Positions 52,918 to 64,000 of a stretch of 64,000 nucleotides of DNA are shown here, in pieces (the stretch's first letter is position 1; each line of letters begins with the position of its first letter). Made by a program: the position numbers and the translations under genes. Origin of the DNA: Tillus elongatus (lineage: Eukaryota; Arthropoda; Insecta; Coleoptera; Cleridae); the NCBI GenBank assembly GCA_964006375.1, contig OZ023270.1, positions 53,713,820 to 53,777,819 of the forward strand, given 5' to 3'. A model generated the notes under the pieces. The model was not told the origin of the DNA and ran no database searches. It saw only the letters and a list, made by a program, of their open reading frames with translations.

Positions 52918-53246
52918 AGCTTCGGTGGTTCAGTGGTAAGAACGTGTGCCTCTGAACGAAGGGTACTGGGTTCGATCCCAGGGTTCTCCTTTCACTTTTT
53001 CACTACATACTGCAACATTAACATCAACCGAGGTTGAATGTCTGTACGTTCCGTCCTTCGGAGGGGGCGTAAATCCGTCGGTCCCGTGTCCATAATAAAT
53101 ATGTCTACCCTCCTTACAGAAAGGCAGGGGTTCGGCAAAATTTCCAGGATAGTAAGGTGAAACTGCTCCCTGGCGTCGGTGATTGGCCATAGTCGCGGAA
53201 ATAGGCCGACGTTAAAGAAACAAAATACACACACACACACACACAT
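52918..53246 (+). repeat. tRNA-derived SINE nested in family A
   Basis: The head GAGCTTCGGTGGTTCAGTGG has an A box (GGTTCAGTGGTAAG) and a B box GGGTTCGATCCC (52969-52980). The body runs GTTCCGTCCTTCGGAGGGGG, GTAAATCCGTCGGTCCCGTG, to CGGAAATAGGCCGACGTTAA and an (AC)n tail (53227-53245). Family A sequence resumes at GGTACATT after the tail. The junctions ATATAGTA and AGATGGTA may be a decayed 8-bp duplication. Confidence 0.9.
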
Positions 53247-53340
53247 AAGAGATGGTACATTGTTTCAACTATATTTGTTATAATGGTAACCAAATTTGAT
53301 AAGAGGGGAAAAAAGGGATTCGGCAAAATTTTGAGGTTGT

Positions 53341-53834
53341 TAAGGTGAATTTAGAAATCCCATAGTCAAAGAAATAAAGTACAGTTAAATAAACAAAACA
53401 CATATATTATAAATATTCAAAAAAAAATCATTGACTGCTAATAATCACTGTCGAATTTCCTGTCACCTTAAATTAATTCCAGAACTTATTTCGTTTGACT
53501 TTAAACAAATTAACAAAACATATGTTTTATTTGTAAAACAATAGGTGAACTTTTATCGTTTATAAACTTTCAATGGAATATTTCTATTTACAAAACTTAT
53601 TTTATTTACACAGTTACTATTGTCTGGACTAACCTGCCAATTAAATTGATAAATAATGAGTACAAGGTATAAAAATCAGATCTAGAAGGTACATGCATTG
53701 CTGGTGGTCATGGCTAAAATGATTTTAAAATTATTTTTATGGTAGGTATATATAGGTAGAATAGTCATATTGTCTTTTTATTTACCCTGAACCGAATAGA
53801 AATATAATAGTAATAATAATAGCAGTGATAATAA
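53341..53834. other. no recognised feature
   Basis: AT-rich sequence between two SINEs. Confidence 0.4.
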
Positions 53835-53846
53835 TAAGTAATACTT
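53835..53846. repeat. left 12-bp target duplication of SINE
   Basis: TAAGTAATACTT, repeated exactly at 54205-54216. Confidence 0.9.
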
Positions 53847-54204
53847 GTTTGTGTGTTTTGTTTCTTTCAACGTCGGCCTATTTCCGCGACTATGGCCAAT
53901 CACCGACGCCAGGGTGCAGTTTCACCCCACTATCCTGGAAATTTTGCCGCACTCCCGCCTTTCTGTAAGGAGGGTAGGGATCTTTAACGTGCCCAACATC
54001 GCATGGACACGGGACCGACGGCTTTACGCTCCCTCCGAAGGGCGGAACGTGCAGACATTCAACTTGCTCAAATACAATGTCAGAACCTCGGTTGATGTTA
54101 ATTTTACAGTTTGTACTAAAAAAGTGAAAGGAGAACCGTGGGATCGAACCCAGTACCCTTCGGTTCAGAGGCACACGTTCTTACCCCTGAACCACCGAGG
54201 TTCT
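53847..54204 (-). repeat. tRNA-derived SINE, well-preserved copy with exact TSD
   Basis: The minus strand reads GAACCTCGGTGGTTCAGGGG, a B box GGGTTCGATCCC, then the same body as the copy at 52918, ending in a short GT/AC-rich tail. The length is 358 bases. It is flanked by identical 12-bp duplications, which shows insertion by target-primed reverse transcription. The open frames on both strands within it are not genes. The partner LINE was not identified. Confidence 0.95.
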
Positions 54205-54554
54205 TAAGTAATACTTATTAACGACGATAGGTTTATTGAAAAAAAAAGTTATAAAACCTATAGAGAAGTATTTTTAAAAAAATCATTTGAATACAAATAA
54301 AACATACTTTGTAATAAACACAAAAAGTACCTGAGTCGTGAATTTTCTGTGGTTTTAGTATAGCCTAATTCATAGCACGTGGGGTACATAATATATGCAG
54401 GATATCATAATCGCTCGCCACCGTAGCCATTTGCAATTTTAACATTATTTAAAATTAATTAATTAATTACACATAAAAACCAACAACTGTTGATGCCATA
54501 GGGCATGATGTCTAAGCACTGCATAATCTTATGCTGTTGTTTAAGCAAGTTTAA

Positions 54555-54890
54555 TGTTCAATGCCTGCATGTTCCGCCATTTTGAGGGGACGAGATGTTT
54601 GTTTTTGTGTACCATAGGCGATGTTGGGCATGACAAATTTTACAAGCGCACATTCGCAGAAATCGGCCTGTGTAAAACAAGCGAAAATAGTGCTGCAAAT
54701 TGAATCATAACCTCCACATATGTGTGATAATTTATTCTCCCCAGAAAGACATTCCCATGGAATGAGTTTAGTGCCCATGACTTGACCACAAAGAAAATAT
54801 TTGTATTCCTGTACCCATGAACTTTTGAAACGTTATATTACTGGAGTTTTAACGAAAAAATATCATTTTTCACCAAATCACACCTTACCC
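54555..54890. repeat. SINE fragment and inverted copy of the 24.6-24.8 kb repeat
   Basis: 54555-54640 keeps CATGTTCCGCC and GGCGATGTTGGGCA of the SINE body. About 54650-54890 is the reverse complement of about 24570-24770 (TGGGCCC..AAGTCATG in reverse, GAATCATAACCTCCACATA, GTACCCATGAACTTTTGAAA). Confidence 0.75.
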
Positions 54891-54913
54891 ATACAGCACA
54901 AGATATTCTCAGA

Positions 54914-54936
54914 ATGTTCTCACAATGTGAGAACAT
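54914..54936. repeat. perfect 10-bp hairpin
   Basis: ATGTTCTCAC-AAT-GTGAGAACAT, followed by a T run, in a neighbourhood of repeated GAAT.TTCT phrases. Confidence 0.7.
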
Positions 54937-54939
54937 CTT

Positions 54940-55850
54940 TTTTCAGGATACTTGTTTCGGAATGTACTAATAACATTTATGGAATTTCAAACTTCAATCT
55001 TGAATATTCTGAGTACATTCATTCAATTACATCCTAAGAAAATGCTTCATCAGTATACCAAGAATATTTGAATAGATTATTATACCGAATATTCGCTCAG
55101 AATGTGCTTGAGATGTCCTTATAATATTATATACATTTAAAATTTAATGAAAAAGATAGATGATGATTACGGTATAACGGTGAGAATTATAATAGTAACT
55201 ATTTTGCATGATTGATTCTGTTACGTGTCTATGGTAAACACATCCAAATTGTATATTTAGGCAATCAATTCTTTGGGCATAGAGCGCATGTCCATGCCGC
55301 CGGGAAGGGAAGATGGCAAGATGACCGCTGGACCTAAATAAAAAGTAATGTCAAAATGAATGGTCTGTGGTCAACGTTGTATAAGGTTCTATTCTAACAT
55401 AATTAATTAAAAATAATGTGACGTGAACGCGGAGAACAGTGAGTAATTGCAAACATATATCCAGAGTACAGAAGCAACTAAAACATGGTGTGTTGTTATC
55501 AAGAACTAAGACGCACCCAGTAAAGAAACAAGTTTTAAAGCATCTCCTATAGTTCACACTGACGATGGGTTCGCCAATTTTGCTTGAGACTGGATCATCT
55601 TATGAATTAGGTACACCTACATTGTATAATATATAATTTAAAATTTGTGTTATGTTCAATAGTACCTAAGTCATGCAATATAAACCACCACCACAGTTTG
55701 ATGTGGATGAACTGGAAAAGTGCAAGAATACTGCAAATCTATAGGATTATCTAAGCAACATCTCAGGCTTTTTACTTCTGTGAAAATTAAATTAAATATT
55801 AAAAATCATCTTTATGGGATCTCTATCAGATGTGATAAGAGAAAAAAAGT
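54940..55850. other. no recognised feature
   Basis: About 0.9 kb with no coding signal or known repeat. Confidence 0.4.
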
Positions 55851-57582
55851 CTGGACGCAGCAAGTGCGTTATGGTAGCGAATTTTCGTAAAAATGCTTTT
55901 AATGATATGTCTTGTTTTTAAAAGAAGGATATTTGGTTGGCAGTATAACCTATATATTAGTAACAATCTACCATATTTCATTAAAATAGCTTTGTTGTTT
56001 CAAAAAGTACAAACATTTCCCGAAAATAAACTTTAAAGGTTCCAGAAAAAACTGGTCCGATTTTCCTGCCCAACAAACCTCTTTAAGCTGTTTACCCACC
56101 TGCCAGGATATAATTATTCACAAACAGCTTTAGGACCAAAAATTAAAAAAAAAATGAAAATGTGCAAAAATATCTTTTAGAGAACATCACAATTTTTTTT
56201 ACAGAAATTGCTTTCAGTAATGTTACACTAAATTATATTTTTCACCAAAATACGACTTTTTTTTCAATAACTTACTAAACATTTATTATTAATTACCAAG
56301 ATATCACAAACATCTCACAAAAATAACTTCCACAGAAACACTAAAAACATTTCTGCGAAAACTTTTAAAATTCAGCCACTATTTGAGCGTGCCGGTATGC
56401 GGCAGCTCGAGTTTTTCGACGAGTAATACAAACAAAAAGCTCTCTGAATGCGTTATTACCCTGGGGCTCTGCTATATATTGATGAAAACGCTGTTTCACA
56501 ATTTGTGATATGTGTTTGCAATATGTGCCAAAAACGTGAAAAGTTGCAAAACAATTGAAATAACTCAAAAACTATGAACGATATCAATTTTTTTCTTACA
56601 AACATGCATTATAATTCGCTGGAAAACAGAAAACTACAATAAAATAAGGGAGAGTTCGATTAAAAAAGAAAGTGTGTATCACCAACGACTTATGAGCCAC
56701 CTGTGATTGTCGATATAAGTTTATAAGATGCAGCTCGAGATACCCTATAATTAACGTCTATACTTTTGGTCATATCTTGTATAATAGCGGATATATTATT
56801 GAGCTTTGCCGTAGAAAAGCGTCACTCTGTATATGTGTAAACAAACAAAAACTGAATCTGACCGCGTATATGGGTTTTTGGGGTTCTAGTTTGCGCTCAC
56901 TTGAAGAAATCTTTTTAAAATTCATAAGTCGTGGTCTTCTCAATTTTTCCTACGAAAATTTGCTTAAATATAGACTATTAAACCATAAATTCTATAGCTG
57001 AAACTACTGCCGAAGCATCAGAAAGAGGGTCTATTTGAAATGCATTTTCTGAAAATATTTTAGTAAAATATGGTTTAAGCTGAATCTAAGGCTTTGTAAA
57101 ACACACTTCTTACGACATATCGTTTACATAATCCGTATTTGTTCCAAATTCGTTGTCTGAAAATTGCAAATGTTGAGATTTTAAATCGCGACTTTGACGT
57201 TTGAAGAAGAAAAATTATCAAATTTTCAAAAACTTTTTCTGCTACTTCTTGGCGTTTTTGCGTCAAGAAAACTTAACCGTTGGATGTAATATTCAATTGG
57301 TTTTGTTAATCACATAAAATATTTTGTTCTTGTGCTTTCCTCTGATCACCAGTGGCACCCATTTTTTTTCTCTTAAGATGCCTATAACTTTTTTTGCTTT
57401 CAACTTAGAGATTTGTATTTTGGCATGTAGGGTAAGTTAGACAGTAGAAACGTGTATACCAAATTTGGTTGTAATATCTTTGTTATTTTCGGAGATACAA
57501 ACATTTTCCGAAGGAAAACCCAACCGGAAAAACCGGTCCGATTTTCCTGGCTAACGGACTTGTCCAAGCCACTTATAGAACT

Positions 57583-57893
57583 CTGGATGCAGCAAGTGCG
57601 TTATGGTAGTCAATTTTCATTAAAATGTTTTTAATAACAAATATGTGTGTTTTTTTAAGAAAGCAGGCATCAAATTTGGTTACCAGTATAACCTATATAG
57701 TAAAAATAATGTGCCATGTTTCATCAAAATAACTTTATTGTGTGAAAATGTACAAAAATTTCCAAAAGTAAACTTAAGTCTTCCCGAAAAAACACGTTTC
57801 TTGGTCAACCTTATAGGTTAATAGCAAATTGAGCTGTTCAAATATGAAACATTTGGTCAAAATTCTCTACCATAACACACTTGCTGCGTCCAG
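57583..57893. mobile_element. 311-bp MITE with family A termini
   Basis: Inverted ends CTGGATGCAGCAAGTGCGTT (left) and CACACTTGCTGCGTCCAG (right). The interior aligns with the MITE at 26460-26758 (GGTTACCAGTATAACCTATA, AACTTTATTGT). Confidence 0.85.
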
Positions 57894-58667
57894 AATTTCT
57901 TTTCTTACAAACATGCATTATATTTTGATGGAAAATGCAAAAATGCAATAACATAAGGCGTATTTGATTTAAAAAAAGGAAATTTTTATCACCAACGACT
58001 TATGGGCCACCCTGTGATTGTAGAAATATTATTTTAAGATGTAGCTCAAGACACCCTATAATTAATATATACAATTTTTTTCATATCTTATATAATAACG
58101 GATATATTGAGCTTTATTGATTTTTTACGCAAATTCGACAAAAATTATATACCATTAAACGATAAACTCTATAGCTAGGGCTACTGCCAAGCATCAGATA
58201 AAGGGTCTATTTGAAATGAATTTTCTTCAAATATTTTAGTAAAATGAAGGACAATGATGGTTGAAACTAAGACTTTATGGTTTGTAAAACATCCTTCTTG
58301 AGACATTTTCTTTCCATAGCCCGTATTAGATTCAAGTTATTTGCCTAAATGTTGCCAATTTTGACATTTTAAATCGCCACTTTGACGTTTTGAGGAAAAC
58401 CCCAATTTATTTGTCTTTTGACCTACATAGCTAAATTTTGGTAGGTAACTTACCTATAAGGATATACACCTGCGTACCAAATTTGGTTGCCCTTACTTTG
58501 TTAATTCCGGAGATATAATTTTTTTTCGAAAGAAAACACAAAATTTTCCGAGAAAACCTGGGCAAATTTTCCTGGCTAACGAACTTATCCAAGCCATTTG
58601 CATAAGCAATTTTTTCACCAAATTTAATCAAAATCAGACCATTATTTTTTGAGTTACACACACACAC

Positions 58668-58673
<6 letters not shown>

Positions 58674-58750
<77 letters not shown>
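58674..58750. repeat. TA microsatellite at the family A site
   Basis: Preceded by TTGAGTTACACACACACACA and followed by AACATATAAAAAGTGAAACT, as at 27005-27100. Confidence 0.97.
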
Positions 58751-58753
<3 letters not shown>

Positions 58754-58951
58754 ATATATAAACATATAAAAAGTGAAACTGACCCCGGATATGTTTTCTG
58801 GGGGGCCTAATTAGCGCTCATTTGAAGAAATTTTTTCAAAATTCAAAAGTCGGGATCTCCTCATTAGTGAATTTTTTTAAAGAAAATTCACTAAAAGGAA
58901 GGTACGTACCAAATTTCATTAAAATCGACTCATTATTTTTTGAGTTATCGA

Positions 58952-59055
<104 letters not shown>

Positions 59056-59060
59056 TGTAA

Positions 59061-59112
59061 TTGCAAGGGAGGGGAGGGGGATATTACAATCCTCCCTCCC
59101 CTCTCTTGCAAT
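59061..59112. repeat. G-rich/C-rich hairpin
   Basis: TTGCAAGGGAGGGGAGGGGG and the reverse-complement arm CCTCCCTCCCCTCTCTTGCA surround an 11-base loop. It abuts the TG tract. Confidence 0.85.
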
Positions 59113-60479
59113 ATTTCTATTTAAACAAAATTTGCATTTTAAGACACGTGTAATTTACAAGGACAAATGTATAACAATATTGCGTAATACCTAATTCAAA
59201 CATATTTTATTTTAAAGAAAAGGCATTTCGCCTGTCTTGCACTGTTGACTAATATGCAATTGAATCCCGGACTACATTAAATTACTACAGGTGACCTGAA
59301 AGTTACTCACTTACCTTACTTTAAGGCTTCTAACTTTACTTACTGAGAATGATTAATTTTCTGGGCTACCAGGAGAAATATTGAGGCGTGAAAATCTAGG
59401 GTTAGGACCAAGTTGTGTTTGTTCTGACTACGGGATTGGAACATTGTGAGAAAAAACGCAATAATTCGCAAACACTTAATTTATTTAACAAAGCTTCCAT
59501 TTGACCAATACAGTGAAACGGACATGAAAGCACAGACACCTAGGCACCCTATTGCTACGAGAAATCACACGGCTGGGCCTAATCTTACACATATGGGGAA
59601 TGCACTAGCATAAAGATTTGGATCGCTTGGAGGGTTGATGACCTGGTGTGTATCGAGATCCCCGATGTCTCTCTCAGTCTCCACAGTGGCGTAGAATTAA
59701 AGATTGATATTTTCATTTCAACATTCATTATTTAGATTTTATTGGTTTCATCGTTCACGTTTCAATTTTGGTTTGTCTATGCTTTCTTACTGTGGGACCG
59801 ATTGAGCAACACCGCAGAACAGGACACCACACCCGGGCATATATTAGAGGCTTACCGACTCCTTCCTCTACGTCTCTCATATGGCCATTGATCACTAGGA
59901 AATGACGTATTGCGCATTTGAATTGCCTTTTCCACCTCCATGATGCCACAGTTAAGTTTTTCCCGAGCCCTTCTTGGACTATAGCCTCACTGGAGGTTTT
60001 GGATTTTCGGAGGTTTGGCAGGTGAAGAAGTAGAAGGTTCACCCAAATACCGCTTGAAAATTATCTTGTTTTGGACCTGTTGGCTGTAGGAGGCGCAAGG
60101 GGAGGGTATTGTTGTAATTCAGGCCAGATCACTGTTGACTGACTAAGGGGAGACGGTAACAAACCTATTACTACCTCGCCCAATATTATGACGTGTATCG
60201 CAAGGCTTTTAACTCATTACTGACCTTCAGGTTGCCCTCTCGTTTCATTCATGTCAAAATTGTGATAAATCGCGAAGCCCTTCTTGGACTATTGTCTCAC
60301 TGGAGGTCTTGGATGTTCGGATCGTGGCACTTCGTGGAACGAGGCTTCACTGAATGTCATTCTACATACAGAGAGAATAATTACACAACTTTGTCAGAAC
60401 ACAGGGTACTTCCCCTTCATTTACTTTATGCCTCTTTGCTTTCTCTTCCGAACGGTCTAGTACACACCACATACTCTCA
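59113..60479. other. low-copy sequence with one short duplication
   Basis: The phrase AGCCCTTCTTGGACTAT followed by CTCACTGGAGGT occurs at about 59965-60000 and 60275-60310. Short frames on either strand lack family features. No gene is assigned. Confidence 0.45.
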
Positions 60480-61390
60480 ATTTCAAGTTTTAGTTTAATA
60501 CAAAAAGGGGAGCCGAGCTGTCTGTTTCAAGTAATTTGATCATACAAAACAATGAGATTCCTAACTTCAAGTTTCAGTTTTAAAGCGCATTAAAAGTGTG
60601 CCACACATTTTTCAGTTTCAATATTACACAGAAATGGAATTACATACCTCCAGTTGTAAAATTACATCATGTAGAGCTAGATATTTCTGGTTTCAGGTTC
60701 AAAATTTGTATTAGGTAAAACTAGATACTGTTGATTCCAAGTTTCAGATTCAAATTATCTCATATAGATCTACGGACCTTTTGTTTTCAGGTTTCAGATT
60801 GAAAATTTTGTTCTAAAGAACCCATACTCCTGGTTTCAAGATTCAGATTTAAATGGTATTGTAAAGAGCTACATGTTTCTGGTTTGACGATTCAGATTTA
60901 AATTATATTATAAAAAGCTACATAATTCTGGTTTCACGCTTCAGATTTAAATTATATTATAAAGAGCTGCATAATTCTGGTTTCACGATTCAGATTTAAA
61001 TTATATTATAAAGAGCTACATAATTCTGGTTTCACGATTCAGATTTAAATTATATTATAAAGAGCTACATAATTCTGGTTTCAAGATTCAGATTTAAATT
61101 ATATTATAATAAGCTACATAATTCTGGTTTCACGATTCAGATTTAAATTATATTATAAAGTGCTACATAGTTCTGGTTTCACGATTCAGATTTAAATTAT
61201 ATTATAAAGAGTTACATGATTCTGGTTTCATGATTCAGATTTAAATTATATTATAAAAAGCTACATCATTCTGGTTTCAAGATTCAGATTTAAATAATAT
61301 TATAAAGAGCTACATGTTCCTGGTTTTATGAATCAGATTTAAATTGTATTTTAAAGAGCTACATGCTTCTGGTTTCACGATTCAGAAGTT
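60480..61390. repeat. tandem array, 49-bp unit, about 12 good copies
   Basis: The unit is AGCTACATAATTCTGGTTTC then ACGATTCAGATTTAAATTAT and ATTATAAAG. Good copies run from about 60827 to 61390. From 60480 to 60826 the units become longer and diverged (TTCAAGTTTCAG.TT with varied spacing), as at the old edge of an array. Confidence 0.93.
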
Positions 61391-61489
61391 TCAGTTTAAA
61401 TATTATTAAGTGGGAACAAAATTTCTGCTGTCAAATGTAAAGTAATTTCATTATGTAATACACAAACAAATAGAAAATCGAGGATTCAA

Positions 61490-62165
61490 GTTTTAGTTCA
61501 AAGATGTCAAATTTGGCAACATTTCAAATGTAGAAATAATTCCTTCAAATAACATACAACGAAACAAAATTACAGGCTTCAAGTTTCAGTTTAAATATAT
61601 CAAATTTGGCAACATTCAAACCCGCAAATGATTTCTCTACATAATATGCAAACAAATAAAATTCCCGATTTCGAGTTTAGTTTAAATCTATCAAATAGAG
61701 CAACATTCAAATGCACGAATAATTTCCCTACAATAATATGCAAATAAACAAAATCCCAGCTCTCAACTTTTAGTTTAAATATATCGAATCTGGCAACCTT
61801 TAATGCACAAATAATTTCTCTACATGATATGCAAACAACTAAAATACTAGGTTTCAAGTTTAGTTTAAATACGCCAATTTTGGCAACATTTAGATGCAAA
61901 AATACTTTCTGTACATGATATGTAAACAATTAAAATGCTAGGTTTCCAGCTTAGTTAAAATATGACAAATTTGGCAACATTTATATGCAAAAATACTTTC
62001 TGTTCATGATATGTAAGCAATTAAAATGGTAGGTTTCAAGCTTAGTTTAAATATGACAAATTTGGCGACGTGTAGATGCACAAATAATTTATTTAAATAA
62101 TATGCAGGCAGATAAATTCACAGGGTTCAAGTTTCTGTTTAAATATATCAAATTGGGCAACATAT
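61490..62165. repeat. tandem array, 91-bp unit, about 8 copies
   Basis: The landmark TTGGCAACATT recurs at about 61512, 61607, 61698, 61791, 61879, 61971, 62062 and 62153. Each unit carries GGTTTCAAG.TTAGTTTAAAT and an ATATGCAAACAA-like phrase. The minus-strand 109-codon frame across it is repeat-encoded and not a gene. The TTCAAGTTTCAGTTTAAA phrase links it to the 49-bp array. Confidence 0.92.
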
Positions 62166-63443
62166 TATGGATATTAAATAACACTGTTGAGGCAAGTAAA
62201 AAATTTTCTTGGCCGTGCAATTTAGAGGCACCCGATAGCATATGTCATTTTTAAAGGTACACTCACCGTTTGCTGAGTTACTTCTCGTCCTGACAGGCTG
62301 TTGCAGGGCCTCCCACTGGGGACAGCTGCTCGACTCCTGGGTCTCGTCCAAGTGCGGGGGGTGTAGTGTGATTCGCGTGAACAATACCAGCAGAGGTCCC
62401 CTACTTCGACACTCTTGCTCGGATTTTATTCGTGGCGCTAGTGCTTACCCTATCGTAAGCCTATGCTTACTCCGCCAGTCCGGGAAGCTGTCTTAGGGAC
62501 GGAATTAAATTAAATTAGTTTAGTATTGAGTTAGTGTTGGTGCAGAATCAGTGACCATAGAAGGCGAACAGTGAAATATAGTTCTATGGACATTTGTAAT
62601 AGAGGAATATTTTAGTTGATGTGTTTATGGTCGGGAAATAGTTGGTTATAATAAATTAGTAGTTTGAAAACATGTGTTTTGTTAGTCTGGAAATCCAGAA
62701 CCCAGTAGAACGTAACAGTATGAAGAAAATATAACTAAGGTAACTTATACAGATATATTTCCTACCATAAAGAACCATCACATAAAAATGGCAAATCGAA
62801 TAGAGAATGCTGCAATACAAATAATTCTCATATAAAGCCCTGTTTCCGAATTTACCAACACCCAAAAGCCTAGAAATCTACGATGGGGAAAACAGAAACG
62901 AACCTCTATATTGATTAAACTTAGGACCAGTCACGGTGACTTCCCAGCCTATTTAAATCGTTTGGGTCTACTTGACACATCAACATGCTCGTGTGATAAT
63001 CAAACGATTAGTGGACTTAAATCACATTATTTTTGTGTCTACTAATTCAAGGAGCGCGAGGTGAACTGCTATTGACAATGATAAAACAAACAATAAGCAT
63101 GACAATGCCGTAGCTTATAACAATGTCTAGCGCTTAATTCAAGAAATGTAATAATTACACTTTGAAAATGTTTCAAAAAAATAAAACTGGACTTATAGAT
63201 GGTAATCTAATAAATCTATATAGGGATAAGGAAATAAAGAAGAAATACAGCTTACCAGCCAATAGTTTAAGATAATTAAAAAGAACATTACTCTACAATA
63301 TTAGATAAGAAATACTTTGTTTCTAAGCCTTGTGTGTAAACCCATTCTCTTCCCGTGGTGCTCTTCAATCGGCGTGCCTCGTCCTGGCGGGCCCCTGGAC
63401 GCATAATGGTCCCTGTTTATCCTATGTAATATGTATGGGAAAT

Positions 63444-63448
<5 letters not shown>
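62166..63448. other. unassigned, with a GC-rich patch
   Basis: 62260-62510 is distinctly GC-richer (GCAGGGCCTCCCACTGGGGA, TCGTCCAAGTGCGGGGGGTG), as is about 63345-63410. They may be fragments of an insertion, but no family was recognised and no frame is convincing. Confidence 0.4.

Positions 63449-63503
<55 letters not shown>
63449..63503. repeat. TA microsatellite
   Basis: Uninterrupted TA repeat of about 55 bases. Confidence 0.98.
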
Positions 63504-63505
<2 letters not shown>

Positions 63506-64000
63506 CGCTTAAAAAAACAAAGAAACACGCTGTTATGGGATTAGTTTTTAAGCCTAAGCAGTGGATGCTCGACGATTTAATCATGTTTTTCAATTATGAT
63601 CGTATGCATAAGGTAAAGAGCTTTTAATAGAATCAATTAAATCTTAAAAACAAACATTTTATGACATTCATATCGATACCCGTAGTATACCTATAAATAC
63701 AAAAAAGTTACAAAATGTATTATTTAGGTTGATGCCCTTTTAGTTAAAGTAAGAATATCGTAAAGCTATTTTACATGAAGTAATATATATCAAGATCAGA
63801 TTAAGATCAAGATTAAGAACTAGAGGTTCAAAGTAGATCCAGATGTAATTACATATTTTTAATATGACTTCAAGTACGTGATAAGATAGGTATATTCATT
63901 TAATATATATAATGCTTATACCATATGCCATATACACATTAAAACAAAAAGGTATTTCCAAGATGTGGTTAGCTTTAGTTATTTATACTTTATTTACAGT
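63504..64000. other. AT-rich window end
   Basis: Nothing recognised. Confidence 0.4.

Larger units (their letters stand above)
47980..53340 (-). mobile_element. family A long interspersed repeat, inverted copy with two nested insertions
   Basis: The copy opens with AGTGAATTTTCTTTAAAAAA (47999 on), a compound microsatellite, and TATCACACCGATAACTCAAA (from 48254). It continues to about 49369 as the reverse complement of the 56.7-58.7 kb copy. A hAT element interrupts it at 49378-52102. It resumes (about 52430-52917) as the reverse of about 55.98-56.35 kb, is interrupted again by a SINE (52918-53246), and ends near 53340. No protein is encoded. Family A looks like a long non-autonomous element; its class is unknown. 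Confidence 0.72.

Overview
The window reads as a gene-poor, AT-rich, heavily repeat-filled piece of an insect nuclear genome. The signs are spliced genes with GT/AG introns, AATAAA signals, insect-type 28S rRNA sequence, a (CCTAA)n tail like the insect telomere repeat, and a mix of Penelope, CR1-like, Jockey-like, RNase H-bearing LINE, hAT and tRNA-derived SINE copies. A beetle is possible, but nothing here fixes the order.

Two host genes are supported, both on the + strand. The first is an LC3/Atg8-family autophagy gene. Three coding exons are visible (747-802, 5526-5632, 9865-10162); its first exon lies left of the window. The second is a CCDC51 (MITOK)-type mitochondrial inner-membrane coiled-coil protein, complete in three exons (33592-33816, 33886-34041, 39350-39931). 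A 91-codon minus-strand reading frame near 31.7 kb could be a further exon but is unidentified.

Layout. 0-10.4 kb: the LC3-like gene. Its introns hold a foldback repeat, LINE remnants, a 639-bp MITE with 75-bp inverted ends, a 120-bp 28S rRNA fragment between two TA arrays, and a Penelope-like element (PLE) with a hammerhead-like terminal motif. 10.7-17.7 kb: two identically truncated LINE 3' ends, fragments of an interspersed family (family A), a nearly whole CR1-like LINE broken by frameshifts, and a LINE ORF1. 18.8-25.7 kb: a broken PLE whose parts flank satellite-like arrays and a 3.3-kb inverted-repeat element with a paralogous empty site nearby. 26-32.3 kb: a 299-bp MITE, an RNase H LINE ending in (CCTAA)n, and other LINE remnants. 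33.6-40 kb: the CCDC51-like gene, whose 5.3-kb second intron holds a SINE, a direct repeat, a 302-bp palindrome, a PLE fragment and an RT remnant. 40.5-47.3 kb: a Jockey-like copy and RNase H remnants. 48-59 kb: two long family A copies; one is interrupted by a hAT element with an intact 8-bp target duplication and by a SINE, and a second SINE nearby has a 12-bp duplication. 60.5-62.2 kb: two tandem arrays with 49-bp and 91-bp units.

Fifteen TA microsatellites are spread through the window; several sit at one fixed position inside family A. Apart from the two host genes, nearly all protein-like sequence is decayed transposon coding. No operon, CRISPR array or free-standing tRNA gene was found. 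All similarity calls come from reading and recall of family motifs; no database search was run.
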